Of a DNA stretch of 64,000 nucleotides, positions 55,584 through 64,000 are shown piece by piece. The translations under genes and the position numbers were made by a program. The first letter of the stretch is position 1. Each line of letters begins with the position of its first letter. A model generated the notes under the pieces. That model saw only the letters and a list, made by a program, of their open reading frames with translations. It searched no databases and was not told where the DNA came from. Origin of the DNA: Ipomoea triloba (lineage: Eukaryota; Streptophyta; Magnoliopsida; Solanales; Convolvulaceae); assembly GCF_003576645.1 (NCBI RefSeq), contig NC_044916.1:36181697-36245696 (forward strand). The letters run 5' to 3'.

Positions 55584-56454
55584 ATCCTAAATATCTTCAT
55601 CCAAACTACATCTCAACCTTTTCTGCATAATACCAGGAGTGTACATAAAATAGTAGTAGAAAAGCAGTAGTTTTTTAAATAGTCCTGGGAAAATTAGGGA
55701 GCCTCGGTTGAACTTTCAAGTAGTAGACCTGCGGTTCTGTAATTAGTAATGGAATTAAAATTTTGCATGTAACTACTGTTTCTCTTCCATTTCTGTTTTT
55801 CATCAACATTTTGTTTTTTTTTAAACCAATTCTTTTGAATAACGACCATTAGTCCACACTCCACAGATTGACCGGCCATACTATTCTTGTTTACTATCTA
55901 CAAGAAGTTGATGTTAAGAGGGATAAATTTCAGATATTGGTTGCAATAATATGATGAAGACATGATACAATGCAATACTGTGCTTACTGTCTGACGTAGT
56001 GACGTGCAACATCTCACTACGTGGGCAATTAAAGCGGCTAGCAGCTGGACGATGTTAAAATTCCTAGGACTCTGCAGGCCCCCTCCATTCGAAGTTATCT
56101 GTCTGCATATGATTTACGGCTGCAAACAAAGCCCCAATAAATGTTAGAGAGGAAAAATGCATATGGTGGGTGGGGCTACTGTCATTCGTCAACGATGCCG
56201 TGCTACCAAAGCCCATAGCAAATCATGTGACTGGGTTGATTTACTTTAGAATGCATAAAACCAATCACAAATTGACAAGACTAGGAAGGAAATATCAACG
56301 GAATTTCCCTTTTCTAGAAATTGGATTTTGACATCTTTCTCTACAAATATGCAGAGTTATATGGTTACCAGAATTAGGGATGATTGCTAAATAATTAGTT
56401 GATAGCATTAGCTGTAGAAAGCTGATTGGGTTAATGAGTTTGATTAATGAGTTT

Positions 56455-56826
56455 GATTAGTTGATAGCATTAGCTATAGAAAGATGTTTGGTATTTGATT
56501 AGTTGATAGCATTAGCTATAGAAAGATGTTTGGTAATTGATTAGTTGATAGCATTAGCTATAGAAAGATGTTTGGTAAATTAGCTAATAGCTGATTATAT
56601 GTAAAATGACTTTCTCAAAAAGTTTATGAAGAATGAATTTGATTAGTTGATAGCATTAGCTATAGAAAGATGTTTGGTATTTGATTAGTTGATAGCATTA
56701 GCTATAGAAAGATGTTTGGTAATTGATTAGTTGATAGCATTAGCTATAGAAAGATGTTTGGTAAATTAGCTAATAGCTGATTATATGTAAAATGACTTTC
56801 TCAAAAAGTTTATGAAGAAAGTTACC
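56455..56826 (+). repeat. Higher-order tandem repeat: 42-bp unit x3 within a 186-bp block x2
   Basis: The unit starts GATTAGTTGATAGCATTAGC, continues TATAGAAAGATGTTTGGTA and recurs at 56455, 56497 and 56539, then at 56641, 56683 and 56725. Each triplet is followed by the same tail (AATAGCTGATTATATGTAAA, ATGACTTTCTCAAAAAG, TTTATGAAGAA). The 186-bp block is therefore a near-identical tandem duplication. A degenerate unit precedes it at about 56388. Confidence 0.95.
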
Positions 56827-57434
56827 TAAGCAGCTTTTTGAATTTTAGTATTTTAGAGCAATAAGATGTTACAAAAAGTTAATTAATCAAACACTTATAT
56901 TAAATGTTTAACTAAGTCATACAGTTAATAGTGGTCAAATAAGTTAAAATTGGCTAATAAACTAACTATGTTACCAAACAGTGGTCAAATAAGCTAAAAT
57001 TGACTAATAAACTAACTATGTTACCAAACAGGACCTAATAAAGATTGAATCTATATCAGGAATGAACAATCAAAAGGATATTTGAGGTCCAAACAGTTTG
57101 GTAGTGCATGAACATTGTGAAAAAGTAAGGGTTTATTTGAGTTGAACCAGAACCGTGAATTTCAAAAGTCCAATTACCAGAAAGCTAAGAGTAAACCAAA
57201 TCTGTGAAATCACATACTTTTGTGTAGACAGAAAATTTACTTTCCACTTCCCAACTTTCCCAGAACCTTGTTGAGTTGCTGTAGCAGGTGAATAGATTAT
57301 AACCTGAAGTGTTCATAAACTGGAAAAAAGTTACAACCTAAAAATATGAAGACAACTGGTCCAACTTTGAATAGAAGGTAGAAGTAAACAGCCAGCTATG
57401 CATTTTAATAATGTTTGCTTGGTTTCATGCATAC

Positions 57435-57450
57435 ATAAATGTGACATGTC
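57435..57450 (+). repeat. Left 16-bp target-site duplication of SINE-B
   Basis: ATAAATGTGACATGTC, repeated exactly at 57660-57675. Confidence 0.9.
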
Positions 57451-57659
57451 GCCCGTAAGGGCAACCTGAGTGGTAAGACCAAGACGCTCGCGGTCGTGAG
57501 GTCCTGAGTTCGAAACCGTCTGCCACCCGGGTTTGAGCCGGTCTGCTATGGGCAACCTAGGCTGGTTAACCTCCTTGTGGTCCTTTGCCGGCTAGGATCA
57601 CAGGGCGAGGGTTTACTCACATACTCGGAAGAGGAGTGGGGTTTGCCTCGATAAACCCA
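57451..57659 (+). mobile_element. SINE family B, intact copy (tRNA-derived)
   Basis: 209 bp between perfect 16-bp duplications. The head has AACCTGAGTGGTAAGACC (A-box like) and CTGAGTTCGAAACCGTC (B-box GAGTTCGAAACC). A second GGGTTTGAGCCGG and a family body AACCTAGGCTGGTTAACC, CTTGTGGTCCTTTGCCGGCT follow. The 3' end is GATAAACCCA rather than poly-A. The perfect duplication indicates a recent insertion. Confidence 0.9.
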
Positions 57660-57675
57660 ATAAATGTGACATGTC
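57660..57675 (+). repeat. Right 16-bp target-site duplication of SINE-B
   Basis: Exact partner of 57435-57450. Confidence 0.9.
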
Positions 57676-59558
57676 AATATTCAGCTATAAAGCTTCACAA
57701 ATAAAAGGTCCATGCAAACCAAAATTCAAAGTATGTAGGGTCTACGGTACTAGATGAACAGCTAAGTATAGCGACTCATCTTTTATTTTATTTATTTATT
57801 TTTTATGAATTAGATTTCCCAACTTTCTCAGTATATACTTAACTTCATGAACAGAACTCTAAGACCATGAAAAGTTAAACCAAGTCTGCCTAGCGTTTAC
57901 ACCCACGCCATTTCCGAAAATAAGAAGTCCAAACCTAATCTAGTTATATAAATCAAAATATTATCCTATCATAATCTAATTATAGAAAGATCCTCTTTAG
58001 TTGTGTGCTTCTAGACACATAAATCCATTTATAAGTCCAAAAAACATAAACAATGTTCAATATTTAGATCTACACCCAACTTATATTCCGGCGCACAAAG
58101 AGCTCAAACTTAATCTAGTTATATAAATCAAAATCTGATCCTATCATTACCTACATGCAGGAAGATCCTCTTTAGTTACCTTTAAAAATCAAATTAAAAA
58201 TCATATTGATCTAATCATATACAATTTAAACAATACCTAAATGCTGTATACAATTTTAACCAAAATGATTTACAATTTAAAAAGTTTCGCTGACCCTCCG
58301 GCTTTTTAATCGTCTCATTTTCTAAGCTATACATTTCTACAAACATATAAACTTCAATATGGGTTGTCCTCCCATAAATGTACCAGAGCTAATATAAACT
58401 TCAAAACTAGGGATAAAATTGAATCGACCAATCAATGAATGGTGAGAGAGCGTACTCTGCGGCGGCGGTGTTCCTAGGGTATTCCCAAGATCATGCCGGA
58501 ATCGCCATCGCTATGCCCTATCCGAATTCTGAATCTCTTCAGTTTTCTCGGTTCTTCTGTAATGTTGATCTGAGCGGGAAAAATTGGACAGTTGTTTATA
58601 TACGGGTGGAGAATAAAGCAACAGAGCTTTCGAGCTCGTTCTTTTGTTTCATATTGGGCCCACGCGTTACCCAATCCCAAATACACGGAATAATGACGGT
58701 TAGAACGATAAATGGGCCAAAAAAATTGTATTTTGACAAACATGAATTTTCGGAAAATCATTAAATTTTTGGGCCTGAAACTTCCCATCTTGGAAAATTT
58801 TATTAAGGATGATGGTTTATATTGCAACTTGGACTATAAATAAATACTTTTTTTTTTTTTTAATGCTGCCTCCCTTTTCTCTCTAAAATCAAAAGCCTTT
58901 CTCTGCTCAATTTTGGCTTCCACCGCCGGCCTCCAGTCGGAGCTCTAATGGAGCTTTGAGCCGGCGGTTTTGGTCACCTTCTATGTTTGCTCTCGCTCTT
59001 CTTCCGCCCCGACCACCGTCGCAGCTCCGTCCGCCTCCGACCACCGCCACATATCTTCTTTCTTCCATTGTCTCTCCCTTTGAATAAAATAATAATAGGT
59101 AGGCATTGGGGTTTGTGTTGGTAGTCTTGAACTCCCAACCCTACTTTGACTTTACCCACTTTTTATTTTCTCTATTATTGTGTTTTCCTCTCGTTACTTT
59201 CACGAGCTTTTTATTTTCATTAGCATAAATCGTTTAGTTTGGTTTCGACAAGTGTTGATCTTATCCTGGGCGAGCAAAAAAGAATGATGACGAAGACTCA
59301 GATCTTGGATGAAGCTTTAAGCTCCGTGAAGGAACATAGCTTCATAGTTATGAAACAGTCTGTGATTCAAGTTTTCTATAGCATAGTTAGAAAAATTGTT
59401 TCTATGTCTGACTGTAAGGAATGGTTTACCATTTCATTGATCATTGATGTAAACGTTTTATGTTATGAATTAATGGAATAGCTATGTTTACCTTTAAAAA
59501 AAAACTTTTTTTTCTAAAGAAAATAAATATTTTTTTAATATATAAAAAATATGATATT
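57676..59558. other. Spacer containing gene-like GC-rich islands of unknown origin
   Basis: 58435-58700 and 58920-59060 are GC-rich in AT-rich surroundings. The first contains GCGGCGGCGG and an open frame of 109 codons without recognisable domain. The second has a hairpin-like pair around CCGCCGGC and GCCGGCGG and the look of a 5' UTR/exon. The open stretch at 59239-59481 (MTKTQILDEALSSVKEHSF) is also unassigned. They could be relics of captured or decayed genes; I do not call them genes. Confidence 0.35.
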
Positions 59559-59571
59559 AAGAAAAGGAACC
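59559..59571 (+). repeat. Left 13-bp target-site duplication of SINE-A copy 5
   Basis: AAGAAAAGGAACC, repeated exactly at 59712-59724. Confidence 0.85.
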
Positions 59572-59681
59572 GCCAAATACCTTGTGGTCTAGTGGCATCC
59601 GGTGTCCCGGTTAACACTCTTTGTGCTTCATTAGGTTGAGAAAGTAGCTATGAACAAATATTACATTGTAACCGAGCCAGC

Positions 59682-59711
<30 letters not shown>
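59572..59711 (+). mobile_element. SINE family A, copy 5 (recent, internally deleted)
   Basis: It begins GCCAAATACCTTGTGGTCTA with the A-box intact. It then jumps from CCGGTGTCCCGG to AACACTCTTTGTGCTTCATT, so the B-box segment present in copy 1 is missing. It ends in an A-rich tail and is flanked by perfect 13-bp duplications. It seems to have inserted after losing its B-box, or lost it afterwards. Confidence 0.88.
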
Positions 59712-59713
<2 letters not shown>

Positions 59714-59724
59714 GAAAAGGAACC
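59712..59724 (+). repeat. Right 13-bp target-site duplication of SINE-A copy 5
   Basis: Exact partner of 59559-59571, following the A-rich tail. Confidence 0.85.
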
Positions 59725-59767
59725 CTTGCACTTAATATAAGAACTATTATACTCACAATCTTAATCT

Positions 59768-59859
59768 GTTACAATTCAGTATCTGACAACCTCCCATATG
59801 AGAGAGTAATTTGACAACCTCCCATATGAGAGAGTAACTTGGTGTCACTCGATCACAAG
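59768..59859 (-). mobile_element. SINE family A, partial antisense copy with a small tandem duplication
   Basis: The reverse complement starts CTTGTGATCGAGTGACACC (head of family A) and continues TACTCTCTCATATGGGAGG. A 32-bp phrase TGACAACCTCCCATATGAGA-GAGTAA is present twice in tandem (about 59783 and 59811). Confidence 0.6.
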
Positions 59860-60845
59860 ATTATTAACAAGATTATTAACAGTAGTTTAAACAATTACTA
59901 GTTGTCCATTTGATGTATGAGTTACTAATCTAGTATATATACCCTGCTAATATAAGAAGTAAGGGGTACACTCTAAATTTGTATTAAACATCAGCAACAC
60001 TACAATCACCTAGTTCACTCTCAATTATCACGGTTAACTTTTTAATATTAAATCTCATTAAAGATATCATTCTTTAAAAAATTGTATATTCAAAAATAAT
60101 TCTATCATTTTCCTCGTTTGTTTTGTTAGGTTAGATAGCATTGAACAACTATAAAACAATTGAAGAGTTGTGAAAATCTAGGAAAAATAATGTTCTGGCT
60201 TCTGTTGGAATGATTAGTGACATATTGATACTAAGTACCAAATGAATCTAAATTGTCACTAAGGAATCATTGTTGATTTATTCAGTGACATATTAATACT
60301 AAGTACCAAATGAATCTAAATTGTGACTAACGAATCATTGTTGATTGCACAATGAATATTTAATACAGCTGCACTATTACTATATACTAAACTTGCAACA
60401 ATATTTGAAAGTGTAACTTGTCTAATAAATTGTACCAAAAAGATTGTGTGTAACCAATTTAATTCAGAAGGTGTTAACAAACACTAAACTCTTGAATATA
60501 AAGAATCGTATTTCACCCGATTGGTAATTTGGATAATGGGTTAATACAACTGCACTAGTTGACCAAACACTTTCTGTGCCAGCCGGTTTGGATGTTGGAA
60601 GGTTCGAAAAGAACAGACAGCAAACCTTGGGATTTTCCGAACCCGTTTTGTTGCCATTGAACCTGCCATTTGTATTCCCATACACATAGTTAACGTCGAG
60701 ACTTAGTCCTTCTCGAACATTTCTCTGTGTCTTGTCTCTACCTTGGCCACATTCTTGTCCATAGCCCTAAACCACTTAAGCTCCCCTAATTTCCCCACCA
60801 CAACGCCATTCTTCACAGCTCTCCAAGACTTGAGATCTATCGGAC
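59860..60845. other. Spacer and promoter of EXO70
   Basis: It contains a direct duplication at 60216-60345. About 60690-60845 is CT/AC-rich and is probably the EXO70 5' UTR and proximal promoter. No ORF supported. Confidence 0.45.
60216..60345 (+). repeat. Tandem duplication, 68-bp period
   Basis: AGTGACATATT(G/A)ATACTAAG, then TACCAAATGAATCTAAATTG and GAATCATTGTTGATT, is present at 60216 and again at 60284 with few differences. Confidence 0.85.
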
Positions 60846-63417
60846 ATGCCTAAAGAGGATTATTACCTCAGCGACCATCCGACAACGTCAACGGATGATG
60901 TTAAGGTTGAAGAAGACGATGATCAAACACTTGCCAGGCTCCAACAGGCCTGCTCCGATCTCAAGATTCTTCTGGAAGCTTCGGCAAACGTGAAGGCCAG
61001 TTTAGGAGAGATTGACAAGAAATTCGACGCCATGCAAGAAAATCTAATCACGGCGTCGAAAAGAGTGGCGCCTTTACAGTCTCTCTCCATCGCTAACAAA
61101 GCCTTGGACGCGAGAATAAACCGCGCGATCTCCCCATCCCTGGCGCTCCTCGACAGCTTCAAGCTCTCCGAGTCTCTGCAGCGCGGGCTTCTCGATTTAT
61201 CTGCCAAGATCTCCGGCGAGAAATCGGGGAAGAAGCGGCTGAGGAAGCTGATCAAGTACATGGAGTGCGTGGACAGCCTGAACGAGGCGATAAAGTCCAT
61301 TAGCCAAGAGTGCGAGCCGGCGATCCAGAAATTGCAGGAAGTGGTGGAGTTTCTGAGCAGGACTAAAGCTACGGATCAGTACAGGACGGTCAGATTGAGG
61401 GAGACTTTGGTTACTCTGAAAGCTCTTTGCGAGAAAGAGGTGGATGCCATGAAGTTTGATGGATTGCTTGATGAAGCGTTGATCAATCTGCAGGATGAGT
61501 ATGAGAGCTTGTTGCATAAGCTGAAGCACCAGAACATCACAGGGGGAGTACAGGATGATTATGGGGAGGAGGAAGTAGTTGACTTGGGAAGTGAACTGGA
61601 AATTGAAGTTCTCAGGAGAATTTCTGAGACCCTGGCTGCCAATGATTGCTTGGATATATGCATTGATATTTTTGTAAAGGTAAGAGTAATTATTTTAAGG
61701 AAAATTTGTATTTTTGATCATCCAGTTATACTCGCGGTACAGTTCCCTGAGTTTAATATCACCTCATCTGAGGCTCGAACACACCCCTTCCATATGGGAA
61801 TGCAAACGAGTGCTACTAGACCACAAGGTGTTGGCAGTTCTCTGCGTTATTTATGTACAAAGTGACGAGTTTTGTTAGGAAGTTAGGACCAAAATTGGCA
61901 CTTTATTAAGTGACATATTGGTGACAGATCAGAAATAGCCCTCAAGGGACTAAATCTCCACTTCCAGTATATAACTCATAGATCAAATCTGTGACACGGG
62001 TATAATTGAAGTTCTAAAAAATGCAAATTTCCTTTATATTAATTGCATATTATCAGGAGAATATTCTTAAACTTGCTTTTGATTGACATTTTTTTCTTGT
62101 TAACAGGTAAGATATAAAAGAGCAGCCAAGACACTGATGAGATTAAACCCTGATTACCTGAAAACCTACATTCCTGAAGACATTGATGAGATGGAGTGGG
62201 AGAGCCTGGAGATGGCAATAGGCCTTTGGATCCAACACTTTGAACTTGCTGTCAAAAATGTGTTTGTATCAGAAAAGAGACTGTGCAGCCAAGTTCTTGG
62301 GACCATTGTGGATGGAGCAATATGGGCAGAATGCTTTGTGAAGATTGCAGACAAGATAATGGCAGTCTTTTTCAGGTTTGGAGAAGGAGTAGCAAGAAGC
62401 AGGAAAGAACCCCAGAAGCTTTTCAAGCTGTTAGACATGTTTGAATCACTAGAGAATCTGAAACCAGAACTCTCAGAGATTTTTGAAGGTGAACCTGGAG
62501 CAGGCATCTTTTTCAGATTCAGAGAGCTTGAAAAGCTTTTAGTCCACTCTTCCACCAAAGTTTTCTGGGAACTTGGCCTTCAAATTGAAGGAAGCCATGA
62601 TGTTTTGCCTCCTCAAGATGGCTCAGTGCCAAAACTTGTTCGTTACGCGATTAACTACCTCAAATACCTTGCAACTGAAGCATACAGTGCAACAATGGCT
62701 GAAGTACTCAGAACAGAACAGATGTGGAAATCCGGGGTCCTTTCGAAGCCAGAAACAGATGAAAATCTACTGAGAGATGCAGTTTCCAATGTCATGGAAG
62801 CAATTCAGAGGAACGTTGAAACTAAGAAATCAAGTTACAAGGACAAAGTGCTTCCCCACATATTTTCCATGAACACTTACTGGTACATTTACATGAGGAC
62901 TAGAAACTGTGAACTTGGGGTGTTATTAGGGGAGCAGTATATGAGAAAGAGGTACAAAGTTGTTGCAGAAGAGTCAGCTTATCAGTATCAGAAGCAAGCT
63001 TGGGGGAGTCTCATCAAATTTCTGGAAACAGAAGAGCTGAAGAGAGTTAACAAGGAGGGCATAGGAGCAATGGCAAGAGGGAGGATGGAAGCTTTCATGA
63101 AAAAATTTGAGGATATTTCACAGAGACATAAGAGCTCTTACAGAATCCCAGATGCAGATTTGAGAGAGCAAATCAGAGAGGCCACTGTGGACCTTGTTGT
63201 GCCTGCATATTCAGAGTTTTTGAACAGTTTCTCATATCTTCTACAGGTGAAGGCCTACATGTCTCCTGAGTCTTTACAAGGACTGCTGGAACAGATCTTT
63301 GAGGATGACAATCAGATGGCAGGTGGAAGATTGAGGCGACGAGAATCTAGAGAGCGCTTTGAAGGAAAGAAATCATCATTTTCTGTTGAGCAATCTTATG
63401 AGAATCAAGAATTTTGA
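60846..63417 (+). CDS. EXO70: Exocyst subunit EXO70 (probably EXO70C clade)
   Basis: Two exons, 60846-61679 and 62107-63417, giving 714 residues. The N-terminal half (about 20-270) is predicted coiled/helical (LARLQQACSDLKILLEASAN). Exon 2 begins VRYKRAAKTLMRLNPDYLKT and carries the Exo70 C-terminal fold: EMEWESLEMAIGLWIQHFEL, ARSRKEPQKLFKLLDMFESL, PKLVRYAINYLKYL, HIFSMNTYWYIYMRT, LREQIREATVDLVVPAYSEF and SLQGLLEQIFED. A basic C-terminal tail (GRLRRRESRERFEGKK) could contribute to phosphoinositide binding. EXO70 docks secretory vesicles at the plasma membrane within the octameric exocyst. Clade C assignment rests on remembered phrase similarity and is less sure than the family. The intron contains an antisense SINE fragment. 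Confidence 0.92.
61765..61836 (-). mobile_element. SINE family A fragment in the EXO70 intron
   Basis: The reverse complement runs ACACCTTGTGGTCTAGTAGC (A-box), GTTTGCATTCCCATATGGAA, GGGGTGTGTTCGAGCCTCAG (B-box), collinear with the head of copy 1. The body and tail are missing or diverged. It is antisense to the gene. Confidence 0.75.
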
Positions 63418-63914
63418 TGACCCAAATCTCATATCAGTGGAAGTTGTCAAAATCATATATCAGGGATTCAGGGTAGTACTATTAGACAACCACCATAGTG
63501 CATGGCATTGGTCAAAAATTAAAGCCAGAATCTTTATGGAATTTGTGGTTGTTTTATGGTATGAATAATGTGTACAAGATGATGTTCTTAGAGTTATGAA
63601 CTTTGTGTTTAGTGATTTGAGGTGAAAAGATTTGATCTTTAAGGAGATTTGTGTTGTTTTGTCTTGACCCATAACACATTCAGCTTATTTTCATAACACA
63701 TGAGAATTGAACTTGAATCATCACACTTTGAACATCTCAATCCCTTGATACAAAACAAGAAAGGCAAGGCAAAGTAAACAACCAATATGCATATGTAGAT
63801 TATGATGTTGCAGTAATTGATGGACAGGTACATTGATGGAAAATGCCAAAATCCAAAGTTTTAAATAATAAAGCTTGACCCCATTTCTCAGCAGATGAAG
63901 AAACAGCGTTCGAA
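63418..63914. other. Convergent intergenic region
   Basis: Probably holds the 3' UTRs of EXO70 (plus strand) and the next gene (minus strand). Short ORFs here lack support. Confidence 0.4.
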
Positions 63915-64000
63915 TTAGGATTCTGCAGCAACCTCTGTCACCACAGGAGCTGAATTCTTCTCATGGTCTCCCTCAAGCTGGCTCAAGTTTCCCTTCTCCT
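63915..64000 (-). CDS. Probable C-terminal exon of an unidentified gene (partial)
   Basis: On the minus strand an open frame enters from the window edge and reads EKGNLSQLEGDHEKNSAPVV, then TEVAAES and a TAA at 63917-63915. The acidic, Ser/Glu-rich character and GC content above the flanks look like a real protein tail. It is convergent with EXO70. Too little is present to name the family, and splice context lies outside the window. Confidence 0.4.
   Translation of the reverse strand, partial: EKGNLSQLEGDHEKNSAPVVTEVAAES

Larger units (their letters stand above)
55584..57450. other. Spacer downstream of DUF7950, with nested tandem repeats
   Basis: 55584 to about 55800 is 3' UTR. 56380-57040 is repeat-derived: the 42-bp array at 56455-56826, then paired phrases TAAACTAACTATGTTACCAA at about 56956 and 57010. 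No ORF supported. Confidence 0.45.

Noticed and set aside
56455..56826. CRISPR-like regular repeat array
   Set aside because: Units are contiguous without unique spacers, the sequence is plant nuclear DNA and no cas genes exist. It is a tandem repeat.
58435..58764. 109-codon ORF MNGERAYSAAAVFLGYSQDH...
   Set aside because: No recognisable family and no clear transcript structure. Listed only as part of an unassigned GC-rich island.

Overview
The window is plant nuclear DNA, almost certainly from an asterid eudicot. Genes are intron-rich with GT-AG junctions, and long AT-rich spacers contain (TA)n microsatellites, tRNA-derived SINEs, hAT- and Mutator-type non-autonomous elements and LTR-retrotransposon debris. 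All proteins have their closest resemblance to known dicot families. The repeat flavour reminds me of Convolvulaceae (Ipomoea-like), but that is an impression and was not searched. There are no operons, phage, CRISPR or bacterial features.

Layout. (1) 1-2263, minus: 5' part of a KIAA0930/DUF2045-family gene, seven exons, cut by the window edge. (2) 3245-4543, minus: PHLOEM PROTEIN 2-LIKE A10-type protein. (3) 6305-8713, minus: BSD-domain protein, three exons. (4) 10755-12083, minus: PUB30/31-type U-box E3 ligase. (5) 12.1-18.3 kb: AT-rich spacer with an LTR-like remnant. (6) 18359-18835, plus: small uncharacterised plant protein. (7) 20929-28974, plus: multidomain FKBP-TPR immunophilin (ROF/FKBP62-65 type), 13 exons. 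Its 3-kb intron 7 carries a Pack-MULE-like element with fragments of two unrelated genes and Ty3 debris. (8) 29288-29733: 3' remnant of a serine carboxypeptidase-like (SCPL) pseudogene, then an intact 14-exon SCPL acyltransferase-type gene at 30479-34299. (9) 34449-35280: hAT element with a perfect 8-bp target duplication and a nested SINE. (10) 36144-41256, plus: UTP4/POPCORN WD40 protein, 11 exons. (11) 41.3-48.2 kb: spacer with a second Mutator-like element. (12) 48157-49028, minus: SOB FIVE-LIKE (SOFL) protein, four exons. (13) 54456-55583, plus: DUF7950-type nuclear protein. (14) 55.6-60.8 kb: spacer with two recent SINE insertions and a nested tandem repeat. (15) 60846-63417, plus: EXO70 exocyst subunit, two exons. 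(16) 63915-64000, minus: probable last exon of another gene.

The genes are functionally unrelated (signalling, protein turnover, chaperoning, secondary metabolism, ribosome biogenesis, cytokinin-related growth, secretion), as is normal for a plant chromosome segment. All multi-exon models below were assembled by hand from splice motifs. In each one the reading phase closes across every junction, which is the main internal evidence for them.

I found no undescribed multi-gene system. The most interesting material is in the mobile DNA: the Pack-MULE-like capture in the FKBP intron, a second Mutator-like element, a nested hAT/SINE element, SINE families with perfect target duplications, and the decayed SCPL tandem copy.
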